Source of the DNA: Streptomyces sp. ASQP_92
GTDB lineage: Bacteria; Actinomycetota; Actinomycetes; Streptomycetales; Streptomycetaceae
Reading direction: 5' to 3'
Assembly: GCF_025399895.1 (NCBI RefSeq)
Contig: NZ_JAODUA010000004.1
Span: forward strand, 363,626 to 427,625
Length of the DNA stretch: 64,000 nt
Shown here one piece after another: positions 16,203-25,717 of the stretch. Positions within the stretch are counted from its first letter, which is position 1; each line of letters starts with the position of its first letter. The translations under genes were made by a program, and so were the position numbers. Below the pieces are notes generated by a model. It saw nothing but the letters and a program-made list of their open reading frames with translations, searched no databases and had not been told where the DNA came from.

Positions 16203-16772
16203 ATGAACACTGCCGCCAAGCCGGGCCCCCGCGAGCGACTCCTGTCCGCCGCCCAGGAGTTGACGTACACCCAGGGTGTCGGAGTGGGGGTGGACGCCCT
16301 GCTCAAGGCGGCCGGAGTCGCCCGTCGTTCGCTGTACGAACACTTCGGGGGCAAGGACGGCCTCATCGCGGAGGTGCTGCGCCGCAGCTCCGCCGAGGAT
16401 CTCGATCAGTACCGGGCCACCATGGCTTCGGCCGGGGACGAGCCCCGAGCCCGGTTGCTCGCCGTCGTCGACCGACTCAACCTCATCGCCGCCGCGCCCG
16501 ACTTCCACGGCTGCCGCTACCTCGCCGCCGACCTCGCCCTTACGGAGCCGGAGCACCCCGGACACGAGGTCACCCGGGCCTATCGGCGTTCCCTCCAGGG
16601 TCTGTTCGCGGACGAGTTCGTCTCCCTTGGGCATGTCCATCCGGAGTTCTCCGCACAGCAGTTGATGCTCCTCGTCGACGGCCTTCTCGCCGCCGGCGCG
16701 ACCCGCCCCGACCTCGCACCCGCCGCCTCCCGGGAACTCGCCGAGCACATCATCGACGCGGGCGCCAAGTGA
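16203..16772 (+). CDS. TetR-family repressor
   Basis: The 189-residue protein has an N-terminal helix-turn-helix (about residues 10-57) with GVDALLKAAGVARRSLYEHFGGKDGLI as recognition region and a C-terminal ligand-binding domain. Two palindromes in its own promoter region and the divergent NTF2-MDR genes make those its probable targets along with itself. ATG 16203 was chosen as it directly precedes the TetR fold; the longer frame would cross the second operator. The ligand is unknown. Confidence 0.88.
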   Translation: MNTAAKPGPRERLLSAAQELTYTQGVGVGVDALLKAAGVARRSLYEHFGGKDGLIAEVLRRSSAEDLDQYRATMASAGDEPRARLLAVVDRLNLIAAAPDFHGCRYLAADLALTEPEHPGHEVTRAYRRSLQGLFADEFVSLGHVHPEFSAQQLMLLVDGLLAAGATRPDLAPAASRELAEHIIDAGAK

Positions 16773-16827
16773 GCCTGGGCGTTGGCTTATTGGCGTTCCG
16801 CGCCCGGGGACGAGGGACCTGCGCCCG

Positions 16828-17391
16828 TCAGCGCACCACGCGGTAGCGGAGGTGGACGACCCTTGCGCCGAACGTGCGGTTCTCGACGAGTTCGAGATCC
16901 ACCCGGCGCTCGTGTTGAGGGAAGAACGGGATGCCACCGCCGAGCAGGACCGGGTAGACCCTGGCCCGGTACTCGTCGATCAGATCCGCCGCGGCCGCCT
17001 CGGCGGTGAGCGTCGCGCCGCCGATCGCGATGTCCCCCTCCCCCGGCTCGGCCCGCAACCGCTCGATCTCCTCCGACAGGCTGCCGGAGGCCAGACGCGC
17101 ATGGCCCCGCACCGCCGACAGCGTGGTGGAGAACACCACCTTGGGGAGCCGCCTCCAGAGCGCGGCGAACTCGCGCGTCGGGAAGTCGAGGGACGGGTTC
17201 TGGTCGACGGTCTCCCAGTACACCATCGTCTCGTACAGCCGCCGCCCCAGCAGGTGGACGCCGAGCCCCCGCACCTCGTCGGTCGCCAGGCGAAAGACCT
17301 CCTCGTCGGGCACCGTCCAGTCGAAGCCACCGTCCGGCCCGACGATGTAGCCGTCGAGCGAGACACTCATCGAGTAGGTCACGCGGCGCAT
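16828..17391 (-). CDS. Dihydrofolate-reductase-like (RibD C-terminal) protein
   Basis: The 187-residue protein matches the bacterial 'dihydrofolate reductase family' group related to the RibD reductase domain: SVSLDGYIVGPDGGFDW near the start, a GRRLYETMVYW helix, GDIAIGGATL and a closing VYPVLLGGGIPFF strand. Such proteins bind NADPH; true folate activity has rarely been shown. AAGGAGGG lies seven bases before the ATG at 17391, which decides the start over an upstream frame extension. Confidence 0.85.
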   Translation of the reverse strand: MRRVTYSMSVSLDGYIVGPDGGFDWTVPDEEVFRLATDEVRGLGVHLLGRRLYETMVYWETVDQNPSLDFPTREFAALWRRLPKVVFSTTLSAVRGHARLASGSLSEEIERLRAEPGEGDIAIGGATLTAEAAAADLIDEYRARVYPVLLGGGIPFFPQHERRVDLELVENRTFGARVVHLRYRVVR

Positions 17392-17517
17392 CGGCAGCCC
17401 TCCTTGACGACAGGCTTCGACAGTACGACCGCAGGACGCCACAGGCCGTAGGACACGGGGCTCCGCTCGGAACACGAGGCCCGAGGGCCGGGGCTCCGGA
17501 GCCCCGGAATTCGAGAC

Positions 17518-17575
17518 GCATCGCGATCCTCGTGATCCTTTCGGATGCATCGCGACCCTCGCGGTCCTTTCGGCC
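17518..17575. repeat. 29-bp tandem repeat with internal hairpins
   Basis: Two copies (17518-17546 and 17547-17575) of a unit beginning GCATCGCGAYCCTCG and ending CCTTTCGG sit end to end. Each contains a small inverted repeat (GATC-CTCGT-GATC; GACC-CTCGC-GGTC) with compensating changes, so the hairpins are conserved between copies. It immediately follows the stop of the alpha/beta-hydrolase gene and may help end its transcript. Confidence 0.7.
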
Positions 17576-17583
17576 GAGTCACC

Positions 17584-18492
17584 TCAGGCGATCAGCTCGT
17601 TGAGAACTCCTCGCCGCTCCACGGGCTCGGCTCGAAGCAGCAGAGAGGACGGGACGACCGGTGCCACGTTTCTGACGAACCGCGCACCGGGCGGGCGCCC
17701 CCTCCTTCGCACCTCCCCGATCGCCATGGCCACGACGTCGGGGTCCTCGGAAAGGATCCGCGCACGGTTGCCGACCGTGGTTGCGAGGAGGGTCACGTAC
17801 TCACCGCTCGCCACGGCGTGGACGGCGGCGGTCCCTGCCGGGTTGCCGGTCCTGTTGCCCGTCGCGTTGCCCGTCATGGTGTTCGCCGTACCGCCCGTCG
17901 TGTCGCGCGCCGGGACGACGAGGACGGTCGGGCGACGCAGGGCCGCCCAGTCCGCCGCGAGGTCGCCGTTCACCTCGTCCGTCTCGACGACGACCTCCGC
18001 GCAGTCCCGCGCACTCATCCTGACCGAGCGGCCTGGGCCGGCCGGGATCCGCATGGACCACCCATGTCTGCGGAACCGCCTGCGCACCCTCTCCCTGCCC
18101 GCGGCATCCAGGACGGAGACGGGGTAGGCGCCGTCGATCAGCACCAGCCCGCCGATCGACTCCGGGTACTCGGCCGCGTAACACAGGGCGATCGTCGCCC
18201 CATGGGACCAGCCGACCAGGATCGGACGCCTCAGCGCGGTCGCTTCGATCACACGGTCGACGTCGTCGACCGCGCCTCGCAGCGAGTAGTCCGACGAGGT
18301 CCCGGATGCGCCGCGTCCTCTCGCGTCATAGGTGACAGTGCGGTACTGACCTGCGAGCCGGCCGATGACGCGCTTCCACTGGCGCCGCGTGGAAAACCCT
18401 CCGTTCACAAAGAGCACCGGGGGGCCTGAGCCGAGCGTGTCGACACCGCGCAGCCGGGTGTCGGCCGCCTCGACCGCGAACTGTCGTGCCAT
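17584..18492 (-). CDS. Alpha/beta-hydrolase
   Basis: The 302-residue protein has the classic hydrolase landmarks: oxyanion strand VLFVNGGFSTRRQW, the YDARGRGASG loop, the nucleophile elbow GWSHG and a late strand ending near VTLLATTVGN. It lacks a signal peptide and is cytosolic. GGAAGG lies before the ATG at 18492. A run of Thr/Asn/Gly repeats around residues 220-240 (NTMTGNATGNRTGN) is a low-complexity insert in the loop that would carry the catalytic acid, which is unusual. The substrate is unknown. Confidence 0.8.
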   Translation of the reverse strand: MARQFAVEAADTRLRGVDTLGSGPPVLFVNGGFSTRRQWKRVIGRLAGQYRTVTYDARGRGASGTSSDYSLRGAVDDVDRVIEATALRRPILVGWSHGATIALCYAAEYPESIGGLVLIDGAYPVSVLDAAGRERVRRRFRRHGWSMRIPAGPGRSVRMSARDCAEVVVETDEVNGDLAADWAALRRPTVLVVPARDTTGGTANTMTGNATGNRTGNPAGTAAVHAVASGEYVTLLATTVGNRARILSEDPDVVAMAIGEVRRRGRPPGARFVRNVAPVVPSSLLLRAEPVERRGVLNELIA

Positions 18493-18730
18493 GGGAACCT
18501 TCCGTTCGTAGGGCGCAGACGCCGATCGGTGGAGGAGTGGGTGGACAGCGGAGGGGATCGGCCCGCGGGCTCGGACAGCCGTCCCCGCCCAGATCTGGCC
18601 CACATCGGACCGGGCTGCCTACGAGTCAACGATGGCCGTACGCGACGCCTCGAACAACGGCCGGTTCGACAACGACCGTTGAACCACGTTCAACGCCGCG
18701 GGCCCCTGCCTTCGTCTGCCGACCGTGCTC

Positions 18731-18870
18731 GCTTTTCGCGCAGTTCCCCGCGCCCCTTAGCGGTACTGGTGCTGGCCTGCACCGGGCATTTCAGCCCGTC
18801 CGGCGTTTGAGGACGAGCGCCGTTCAGGCGCGAACGGGGTCTGGGGCGGAGCCCCAGGGGGCGCGGGGCT
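18731..18870. repeat. Streptomyces intergenic repeat with long inverted arms
   Basis: The segments GCGCAGTTCCCCGCGCCCC and GTCCGGCGTTTGAGGACGAG followed by CTGGGGCGGAGCCCCAG are words I know from many Streptomyces intergenic regions. CTGGGGC-GGA-GCCCCAG (18841-18857) is a perfect hairpin, and the outer CCCCGCGCCCC pairs with a G-rich copy near 18857-18868. It lies between two same-strand genes and probably ends the upstream transcript. The rest of the 18493-18914 gap shows no gene. Confidence 0.75.
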
Positions 18871-18914
18871 CCAACTGGCGCCAGGTATCTCCTGGTTGAC
18901 GGTGCCCGCGCCGC

Positions 18915-19739
18915 TCAGCCCGGGGCGATACGGCTGAGGCTCTCCCAGGATCGATACAGCTCCGTCCGGGCCCGGCCCATCTCCATGACGTGGTCGAAGG
19001 ACTGGCTGCCGACTATCAGCCGTCGGGGCGGGTCCGGCAGTGCGGCCAGTTCCATGATGACCGGTGCGGCGGTCTCCGGCTCCGGAGAGACGGCGTCTCC
19101 CCACATGGCCTCCATCTCGGTGCGCACGGACTGATACTGCGTCAGGGGTTCGGTGGCCGTGGTGCCGGCGGTGAACAGGCCGGTGTTGTAGCCGCCCATC
19201 TGCACGATGGTGACCTTGACCCCGAAGCCTTCGACCTCCATGGCGAGCGCCTCGCTGACCGAGTCCAACGCGGCCTTGCCCGCTCCGTAGAAGCCGACGG
19301 TCGCCATGCCACCGCCGGTGCCCATCGAGGTGACCTGAAGGAGCCGCCCCCCGCCTTGGGCGCGCAGATGAGGCAGGACCGCCTGGGTCACCCACAAGGC
19401 GCCGAAGAAGTTCACATCCAGATGGGCCCGGATCTGCTCCTCCGTGGCCTCCTCGACCATGCCGTAGAGCATTCCGCCGGCGTTGTTCACGACCACGTCC
19501 AACCTCCCGAACGCGGCTACCGCGCGGGCGACCCCGTCGAAAACGCCCTGCCGATCGGCGACATCCAGGGAGAGCGGGACCAAGTGGTCGGGGTACTTCT
19601 CGGTCAGGTCGTCCAAGGGGCCGACGTTTCGCGCGGCCGCCACCACACGGTCCCCCGCCGCCAAGGCCGCCTCGGCGAATGCCCTGCCCAGGCCCCTGGA
19701 TGCACCGGTTATCAACCAGACTCGCGCATGCTGCGTCAT
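18915..19739 (-). CDS. Classical short-chain dehydrogenase/reductase
   Basis: The 274-residue cytosolic enzyme has all classical SDR motifs: cofactor loop TGASRGLG (residues 10-17), NNAG (about 90), catalytic Ser in LLQVTSMGTGGG, and YGAGK with the Tyr/Lys pair. An Arg after the second glycine strand favours NADPH. It should reduce or oxidise a carbonyl/alcohol of an unknown small molecule. It diverges from a TetR gene, which probably controls it. Confidence 0.9.
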   Translation of the reverse strand: MTQHARVWLITGASRGLGRAFAEAALAAGDRVVAAARNVGPLDDLTEKYPDHLVPLSLDVADRQGVFDGVARAVAAFGRLDVVVNNAGGMLYGMVEEATEEQIRAHLDVNFFGALWVTQAVLPHLRAQGGGRLLQVTSMGTGGGMATVGFYGAGKAALDSVSEALAMEVEGFGVKVTIVQMGGYNTGLFTAGTTATEPLTQYQSVRTEMEAMWGDAVSPEPETAAPVIMELAALPDPPRRLIVGSQSFDHVMEMGRARTELYRSWESLSRIAPG

Positions 19740-19759
19740 GGCACCTCACCCTCAGTAAA

Positions 19760-19847
19760 TGAAACGGCCCGTCTCGGTTCGTTTCCCGTTCGTTGCCGAG
19801 GCTAGGGCATTTCCTCCTCGGGAAGCAATACGAATCGTCTCGTTTCA
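19760..19847. promoter_or_regulatory. TetR operator region with CGTTTC/GAAACG elements
   Basis: The divergent promoter region carries GAAACG (19761) with CGTTTC (19780), and a second CGTCTCGTTTC element ending at 19846. A shared word CGTCTCG-TTTC appears in both halves. This arrangement suggests two binding sites for the neighbouring TetR protein. Confidence 0.5.
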
Positions 19848-19868
19848 CAACGGGGGTACGCTGTCCGC

Positions 19869-20468
19869 ATGCCCGACGAGATGGGGCCGGGCCACTCCCG
19901 GCGCAAGGAACGGTCCCGGCAGGCGATCCTGGCGGCCACCCGCGCCCTGGTCGCGGAGGAGCCGTACGAGAAGGTCACCGTCGAGGCCATCGCCGCCCGT
20001 GCGGGCGTAGGCAAGCAGACGATCTACCGACGCTGGCCGTCCAAGAGCGCGGTCGTCTTCGCCGCGCTGCTGGCGCTGAGCGAGGATGCGGACGGGGAGT
20101 CGATCACGCTGCCCGACACGGGAGACGTCGAGGCGGACCTCAAGCTCGTGATGCGTGCGTCGGTGGAGGAATTCGCCGACCCGTCCTTCGACCGGCTGAT
20201 CCGGGCCCTCACCGCAGAGGTCGCCACTGATGCCGCGCTGGCGGACGAGTACCGCGAGAAACTGGCCAAGCCACTGGACAAGGCGAAGAAGGCGCGTCTG
20301 CGCAGCGCTCAGCGGGCGGGGCAACTCGACGCCGAAGCCGACCTGGACCTGGTCCTCGAAGTCCTCTACGCCCCGCTCTTCCAACGCTGGCTGCATCGCA
20401 GCGGGCCCCTGACCGCCGCATACGCCGACTCGCTCGTCGACGTGACCCTCCGGGCTTTCGGCCCCTGA
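19869..20468 (+). CDS. TetR-family repressor
   Basis: The 199-residue protein has an N-terminal helix-turn-helix with VTVEAIAARAGVGKQTIYRR (residues 37-56) followed by WPSKSAVV, and a C-terminal TetR_C domain ending in LFQRWLHRSGPLTAAYADSLV. This architecture is close to the 'TetR/AcrR with TetR_C_16-like' group. It lies divergent to the SDR gene with CGTTTC-type repeats between, so SDR is its probable target. The ligand is unknown. Confidence 0.88.
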   Translation: MPDEMGPGHSRRKERSRQAILAATRALVAEEPYEKVTVEAIAARAGVGKQTIYRRWPSKSAVVFAALLALSEDADGESITLPDTGDVEADLKLVMRASVEEFADPSFDRLIRALTAEVATDAALADEYREKLAKPLDKAKKARLRSAQRAGQLDAEADLDLVLEVLYAPLFQRWLHRSGPLTAAYADSLVDVTLRAFGP

Positions 20469-20531
20469 ACTCCCGTCACGGCCGGCGGCACAGCGCCCCG
20501 ACCGTGCCTGCGGGGCAAGGCGACGCGGGGC

Positions 20532-20996
20532 TCACAAGCCGCAGGCGCCGCCGTCCTCCGTGCGCGGCCAGTGCCGTCCTTCGACCGCTTCGGCGCTGCG
20601 GTTGAGGCGGGCCAGGGCGTCCTCCAACTGCCGCACCTCCTCGGGGGACCAGTCGGCCACCACCTGCGCCAGGCAGGACCGGTTGACCTCGCGATCCGCG
20701 GCGAGCCGGCGACCGCCCTCAGCGGTGATGCGCAGCTTGCGGGCCATGCCGCCGTCCGGATCCGTGACACGCTCGGCCAGTCCGCAGCGCAGAAGCGCGG
20801 CCGTCTGCCGGTTCACGGTGGAGGTGTCGAGGCCGAAGGCATCCGCCAACTGCCCGATGGACATGGGGCCTTGAGTGTCGATCCGGCTGAGCAGCAGGTA
20901 GGCCGACCGATCGAGGCGTTCGGGGTCGCGCTCGCGCCGGGCCAGCACCTGGTGCCGCGACAGCAGCATCAGCTCCCGCTCCAGTTTCTCCAGCAC
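20532..20996 (-). CDS. MarR-family regulator
   Basis: The 154-residue winged-helix protein has helices 3-4 in SIGQLADAFGLDTSTVNRQT and the wing DGGMARKLRITAEG. The N-terminal Tyr-Leu-Leu-Leu (SAYLLLSRI) dimer helix is typical. A GTG start follows GGAAGGAGCGGGAGG. It diverges from an Old Yellow Enzyme gene with an imperfect palindrome between them, a common arrangement in which MarR senses an electrophile that the flavoenzyme removes. Confidence 0.88.
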   Translation of the reverse strand: MLEKLERELMLLSRHQVLARRERDPERLDRSAYLLLSRIDTQGPMSIGQLADAFGLDTSTVNRQTAALLRCGLAERVTDPDGGMARKLRITAEGGRRLAADREVNRSCLAQVVADWSPEEVRQLEDALARLNRSAEAVEGRHWPRTEDGGACGL

Positions 20997-21116
20997 CGCG
21001 CCTCCCGCTCCTTCCGACCCGCTCCCTCCGGCGCACCATTATCGCGGACCCAGGAACCGGTGAGGCTCCCCAGGGGGTCCGAAGACGGCTCCCCCGGGTG
21101 GCCAGGGCCTGCAATA

Positions 21117-21145
21117 TGCATGATACATAAGCTGTGTACTATGCA
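21117..21145. promoter_or_regulatory. MarR-type operator before OYE gene
   Basis: TGCATGATACA and TGTGTACTATGCA flank a five-base centre and form an imperfect inverted repeat in unusually AT-rich sequence between the divergent MarR and OYE genes, 49 bp before the OYE start. Confidence 0.6.
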
Positions 21146-21193
21146 CTTCTGCTGTCATCCCGATGAGCCACAGCCTCAACCCGGAGGATCCGC

Positions 21194-22324
21194 ATGACCG
21201 ACACCGCACCCACCGCATCCCGCGCGGCCGAGATCCTCTCCCGGCCCATCACGCTGAACGGGCTGACCGTCCCCAACCGCATCGCCATGGCTCCGATGAC
21301 GCGGATGTTCTCCCCCGGCGGCGTGCCCGGCGAGGACGTGCAGGCGTACTACGCCAGCCGGGCCGCCGCGGGTGTGGGTCTCATCGTCACGGAGGGCACC
21401 TACGTCGGTCACGACTCCGCCGGGCAGAGCGACCGCGTGCCGCGCTTCCACGGCGAGGAACAGCTCGCGGGATGGTCGAAGGTCGCGGCGGCCGTGCACG
21501 AGGCGGGCGGCACGATCGTGCCGCAGCTCTGGCACATAGGCATGGTCCGCAAGCAGGGCGAGGCCCCGTACGCCGACGCACCCGCCGTCGGCCCCTCGGG
21601 CATCCGTGTCGACGGCACCGAGGGCACGGGCAACGCGATGACCCGCGCCGACCTCGACGACGTCATCGGCGCGTTCGCCGACGCCGCCGCGGACGCCGCG
21701 CGCATCGGCTTCGACGGCGTCGAACTGCACGGCGCCCACGGCTACTTGCTCGACCAGTTCCTGTGGGAGCGCACCAACCGCCGCACGGACGAGTACGGCG
21801 GCGACGCGGTGGCCCGTACGAAGTTCGCCGCGGAGATCGTGGCGGCCGTCCGCGAACGCGTCCCGGCCGACTTCCCAGTGGTCTTCCGCTACTCGCAGTG
21901 GAAGCAGGAGGCCTACGACGCCCGGCTCGCGCAGACCCCGCAGGAGCTGGAGGCGATCCTGGCCCCGCTGGCCGCGGCCGGCGTCGACGTCTTCCACGCC
22001 TCCACCCGGCGCTACTGGCTCCCGGAGTTCGAGGGCTCGGACCTGAACCTGGCGGGCTGGACCAAGAAGCTCACCGGCCGCCCGACCATCACCGTCGGCT
22101 CGGTCGGTCTCAACGGCGACTTCATCCGCTCCTTCGCCGGCGAGGGTGCCGCACTCGGCGACATCGACAACCTCCTGGACCGCATGGAGCGCGACGAGTT
22201 CGACATGGTCGCCATCGGCCGGGCGCTGCTCCAGGACCCGCAGTGGGCGGCGAAGGTCCTCGGCAACCGTTTCGACGAGCTGAAGCCCTACGACCCGGCG
22301 GCGCTCACGTCGCTCAGCCGCTAG
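21194..22324 (+). CDS. Old Yellow Enzyme-family NAD(P)H:flavin oxidoreductase
   Basis: The 376-residue FMN enzyme is a TIM barrel with the OYE landmarks: PNRIAMAPMTRMF at the first strand, QLWHIGMV (substrate His region), FDGVELHGAHGYLLDQFL and ERTNRRTDEYGG, and a closing MVAIGRALLQDPQW phosphate loop. It reduces activated C=C bonds of enones or similar electrophiles with NAD(P)H. The catalytic Tyr region differs from yeast OYE1 and should be checked by alignment. It is probably induced through the divergent MarR. Confidence 0.92.
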   Translation: MTDTAPTASRAAEILSRPITLNGLTVPNRIAMAPMTRMFSPGGVPGEDVQAYYASRAAAGVGLIVTEGTYVGHDSAGQSDRVPRFHGEEQLAGWSKVAAAVHEAGGTIVPQLWHIGMVRKQGEAPYADAPAVGPSGIRVDGTEGTGNAMTRADLDDVIGAFADAAADAARIGFDGVELHGAHGYLLDQFLWERTNRRTDEYGGDAVARTKFAAEIVAAVRERVPADFPVVFRYSQWKQEAYDARLAQTPQELEAILAPLAAAGVDVFHASTRRYWLPEFEGSDLNLAGWTKKLTGRPTITVGSVGLNGDFIRSFAGEGAALGDIDNLLDRMERDEFDMVAIGRALLQDPQWAAKVLGNRFDELKPYDPAALTSLSR

Positions 22325-22376
22325 CCGCAGCCGGCTCGCGGACGCCACGTTCGCCGAAGCCGACGTGTGAGGGAAA

Positions 22377-22416
22377 GTGCCGGTCACGGCCTCGCGTTGA
22401 GGACTGTGACCGGCAC
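22377..22416 (+). terminator. Hairpin terminator after OYE gene
   Basis: GTGCCGGTCAC (22377-22387) pairs perfectly with GTGACCGGCAC (22406-22416); inside, CCTC and GAGG extend the stem. It lies 52 bp after the OYE stop codon. Confidence 0.8.
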
Positions 22417-22527
22417 GGTCATGTGGGGGCGGCTACGGGGGCAGGCCGAGCCCCGAACTGCCGACAACGTCAATTCCCTTTGCCTGCACGCCTCTTGACG
22501 TGTTCCGTCCAACCTGACTTCATGAAC

Positions 22528-22541
22528 TGGGAGCGCTCCCA
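22528..22541. promoter_or_regulatory. CebR operator
   Basis: TGGGAGCGCTCCCA is the exact consensus palindrome bound by CebR, the cello-oligosaccharide-responsive repressor of Streptomyces. It ends 45 bp before the cellulase start, predicting induction by cellobiose/cellotriose. Confidence 0.92.
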
Positions 22542-22586
22542 CGCACCACTGCCCCCGTCCCCACACTCCCCGAGGAAGGCTCCCCC

Positions 22587-25064
22587 GTGCCTCCTACCCC
22601 CTTCACGCGCGGCGCGGCACGTCGTGCGGCCGCGGTGCTCGCCGGGTTCGCCCTGGCAGTCGGCGGCCTGACCGCCGCCGCACTTCCGGCGCACTCGGCC
22701 GACGCGGCCGCCGCCGCCCAGCCCGCCGACTCTCCCGTACGGGTCAACCAGCTCGGCTATCTCCCCGACGGGCCCAAGCGGGCCGTCGTGGTGAGCTCCG
22801 CGAGTGCGCCGCTGGCCTGGCAACTGCGCGACGCCTCCGGCGCCGTCGTCGCCTCGGGTGCGACCGCGGTGCACGGCGCGGACCAGGCCTCCGGCCAGTC
22901 CACGCACCTCGTGGACTTCGGCGCGTACACCGGTAGCGGCACCGGTTTCATCCTGGTCGTGGGTGACCGGTCCAGCCACCCGTTCGACATATCGGCGTCG
23001 CTGTACGACGGGCTGCGCGCCGACAGCATGTCGTTCTTCTACCAGCAGCGCAGCGGCATCGCGATCGACGCCGCTCTCGTGGGCAGCGCCTACGCGCGCC
23101 CCGCCGGGCATCTGGGCGTGGCCCCGAACAGGGGCGACACCAGCGTTCCCTGCCAGGCGGGGGTGTGCGACTACCAGCGGGATGTGCGCGGCGGCTGGTA
23201 CGACGCTGGTGACCAGGGCAAGTACGTCGTGAACGGCGGCATCGCCACCTGGGAGCTGGTCAACTCCTTTGAACGTGCCCGGCGTTCGGGCGGTGAGGCT
23301 GCCCTCGGCGACGGGACCCTGCGCGTTCCGGAGCGCGGCAACGGAATCCCGGACGTCTTGGACGAGGCCCGCTGGGAGCTGGAGTTCCTGCTGCGGATGC
23401 AGGTCCCCGCGGGTAAGCCGATGGCCGGGATGGCCTTCCACAAGGTCCATGACGCGCAGTGGACCGCACTGCCGACAAGGCCCGAACTCGACGACGCGCA
23501 AAGGGAGTTGCACAAGCCGTCGACCGCCGCCACGCTGAACCTGGCGGCCACGGCCGCGCAGTGTGCCCGGGTGTACGCGCCCTACGATGCCGCGTTCGCC
23601 GCTCGCTGCCTGGACGCGGCCCGCCGCGCCTGGGCGGCCGCCAAGGCCAACCCCGACGTCCTCGCCCCGGCGACCGACAACACCGGCGGTGGCGCGTACG
23701 AGGACGCAGACGTCTCCGACGAGTTCTACTGGGCGGCGGCCGAACTCCTGGCTACCACCGGCGAGTCGCAGTACCGGGACGGCGTCACCTCCTCCCCGCA
23801 CCACACCGAGCCGGCCGACGGCTTCTGGTGGGGCGGCACCGCGACACTCGGCCGGATCACCCTCGCCACCGTCCCCGGCGTGGCCCTGCCCGCCGACGAC
23901 CTGGCTCGACTGCGCGGTGCACTCACCACGGCCGCCGACGCGCAGCTGTCCACCATGGCCGGACAGGGCTACCCGGTGCCGCTGACCGCCACCGGTTACG
24001 TGTGGGGCTCCAACAGCGCCGTCACCAACAACGCGATGATGCTGGCCGTCGCGTACGAGCTGACCGGTCAACAGCGGTACCGGGCAGGGGCGTTGGAGTC
24101 ACTGGACTATCTGCTCGGGCGCAACGCGCTCGACCTTTCCTACGTGACGGGCTACGGCGAGCGCTTCTCCGAGAACCAGCACCACCGCTTCTGGGCGCAC
24201 CAGAACGATGCCTCCCTGCCGCACCCGCCCAGCGGTTCGGTCGCGGGCGGCCCGAACGCGGGCCTCGACGACCCCGTGGCCAAGGCCAAGCTCCAGGGGT
24301 GCGCCCCAGCGGCGTGCTACGTGGACGACATCGGCTCGTACTCCACCAACGAAGTGGCGATCAACTGGAACGCCTCCCTGGCATGGCTGTCGGCGTTCGC
24401 GGCGGAGCGGCGCAGCGCCCCGGCCGTGCCTGCGGTGCAGGTGACCCCGGCGACGGTCAGCGTCCCGGAAGGCGGGTCGGCGACGGTCGGTGTACGGCTC
24501 TCGGCGGCGCCCACCCAGAACGTCACCGTGACGGTCGCCCGAAGCTCCGGCGACCCGGATCTGACCGTGGCGGCGGGAGCGGCCATGACGTTCACTCCCG
24601 CCAACTGGGCAACGCCGCAACCGATTTCGGTGTCCGCCGCCCAGGACGCGGACGCGGTGTCGGGCAGTGCGACCTTCACGGTCGGGGGCCCGGCGGTGCG
24701 GGCGGCGACGTTCACGGCGACGGAGGCGGACGACGACGCGACATCGGGGACGAGCTGCTCCGTGACCTACCGGATCGACAACGCGTGGAACGACGGGTTC
24801 ACGGCGACGGTGACCGTGAAGAACACCGGGGCGTCGGCGATCTCGGGCTGGACCCTGGGCTGGAGCTTCGCGGGCAACCAGCGGATCAGCGGCGCCTGGA
24901 ACGCCACGGTGACCCAGTCCGGCACGGCGGTGACGGCCAAGGATGCCGGATGGAACGGCACCCTGGCGCCCGGCGGCAGCGCGAGCTTCGGGTTCCAGGC
25001 CGGGTACTCGGGCACGAACGCGGCACCGACGGCCTTCACCCTGAACGGCGCTGCCTGCTCCTGA
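22587..25064 (+). CDS. Secreted GH9 endoglucanase with CBM2
   Basis: The 825-residue enzyme cuts beta-1,4-glucan outside the cell. It has a Sec signal peptide (to about residue 38) and a CelD-like immunoglobulin domain starting [10 protein letters not shown]. The GH9 catalytic domain has [11 protein letters not shown] (Asp206, Asp209) and general acid Glu589 in [11 protein letters not shown] Calx-beta-like linker domain (about 614-715) and a C-terminal cellulose-binding CBM2 (about 723-825, Cys-bracketed, with Trp residues) follow. GAGGAAGG precedes the GTG start. A perfect CebR box controls it. Confidence 0.95.
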   Translation: MPPTPFTRGAARRAAAVLAGFALAVGGLTAAALPAHSADAAAAAQPADSPVRVNQLGYLPDGPKRAVVVSSASAPLAWQLRDASGAVVASGATAVHGADQASGQSTHLVDFGAYTGSGTGFILVVGDRSSHPFDISASLYDGLRADSMSFFYQQRSGIAIDAALVGSAYARPAGHLGVAPNRGDTSVPCQAGVCDYQRDVRGGWYDAGDQGKYVVNGGIATWELVNSFERARRSGGEAALGDGTLRVPERGNGIPDVLDEARWELEFLLRMQVPAGKPMAGMAFHKVHDAQWTALPTRPELDDAQRELHKPSTAATLNLAATAAQCARVYAPYDAAFAARCLDAARRAWAAAKANPDVLAPATDNTGGGAYEDADVSDEFYWAAAELLATTGESQYRDGVTSSPHHTEPADGFWWGGTATLGRITLATVPGVALPADDLARLRGALTTAADAQLSTMAGQGYPVPLTATGYVWGSNSAVTNNAMMLAVAYELTGQQRYRAGALESLDYLLGRNALDLSYVTGYGERFSENQHHRFWAHQNDASLPHPPSGSVAGGPNAGLDDPVAKAKLQGCAPAACYVDDIGSYSTNEVAINWNASLAWLSAFAAERRSAPAVPAVQVTPATVSVPEGGSATVGVRLSAAPTQNVTVTVARSSGDPDLTVAAGAAMTFTPANWATPQPISVSAAQDADAVSGSATFTVGGPAVRAATFTATEADDDATSGTSCSVTYRIDNAWNDGFTATVTVKNTGASAISGWTLGWSFAGNQRISGAWNATVTQSGTAVTAKDAGWNGTLAPGGSASFGFQAGYSGTNAAPTAFTLNGAACS

Positions 25065-25111
25065 ACCGCCTTGGCTCTGCGCATCCGTGTACGTGTACGT
25101 GTCCGAGTCGA

Positions 25112-25146
25112 GAGTGCCGCCCGCTTCCATGAACGGAGCGGCACTC
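25112..25146 (+). terminator. Hairpin terminator after cellulase gene
   Basis: GAGTGCCGC (25112-25120) pairs perfectly with GCGGCACTC (25138-25146) across a 17-base loop, 48 bp after the cellulase stop. Confidence 0.75.
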
Positions 25147-25266
25147 ACGACCTCGGACCCCCGGGCCCGCACGGAAGCGGCGGGACGGGCCCAGCGCACC
25201 TAAGAGCGACCGGCCGGTGCCGAGGAGCACCGGGACCTGGGCGCGTGATCCACCACCGACACGCAT

Positions 25267-25644
25267 TCAAGGCCGGCTCAAGCCTTGTCGACATGCGGCC
25301 TCCTGCGCGGCCATGACCTCGTCCCCGTGCTCGAAGCCCCACGCCCCGAGCGCCTCGATGGGAGCCAGCAACGTCTCACCCAGAGAAGTGAGTTGGTACT
25401 CGACACGCGGCGGCGCTCCCGGGTGTGCCCGGCGGGCGACCAGACCGTTGGACTGCAAGCGCCTCAGCGTTTCGGTGAGGACCTTGGAGCTGATCCCTCC
25501 GATCTGCTCCCGGAGGTCGCCCGGGCGTCTGGGGCCGTCGCGCAGGGCCCAAAGCACCACGGCGTTCCAGGTGTTGGAGAGAAGGTCGAAGGCGAGGCGG
25601 GCACGGCAGTCGGCGAGGAAGACGTCGGTCGTCACGTACCACAT
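25267..25644 (-). CDS. HxlR-family regulator
   Basis: The 125-residue winged-helix protein shows the HxlR layout: N-terminal Cys in FLADCRARLAFDLLSNTWN, DNA-reading helix ISSKVLTETLRRLQSNGLV and wing PRVEYQLTSLG. The single Cys near the N-terminus is the electrophile/disulfide sensor in several members. ATG 25644 was chosen because the family starts there; the longer frame would overlap the divergent gene. It probably controls the divergent NADP-binding protein. Confidence 0.88.
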   Translation of the reverse strand: MWYVTTDVFLADCRARLAFDLLSNTWNAVVLWALRDGPRRPGDLREQIGGISSKVLTETLRRLQSNGLVARRAHPGAPPRVEYQLTSLGETLLAPIEALGAWGFEHGDEVMAAQEAACRQGLSRP

Positions 25645-25717
25645 GGTGCCTGACGGACCTTCTAGCGTCGTTGCGAACGGGCAAGCGGTCCGAGCAGGTC
25701 CTGGGAGGGAATGCGTG

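Noticed and set aside
22470..24071. Long antisense frame over the GH9 cellulase gene
   Set aside because: It mirrors GC-rich codons of the cellulase, has repetitive Gly/Arg/Val composition and no ribosome site; similar shadows occur over most genes here.
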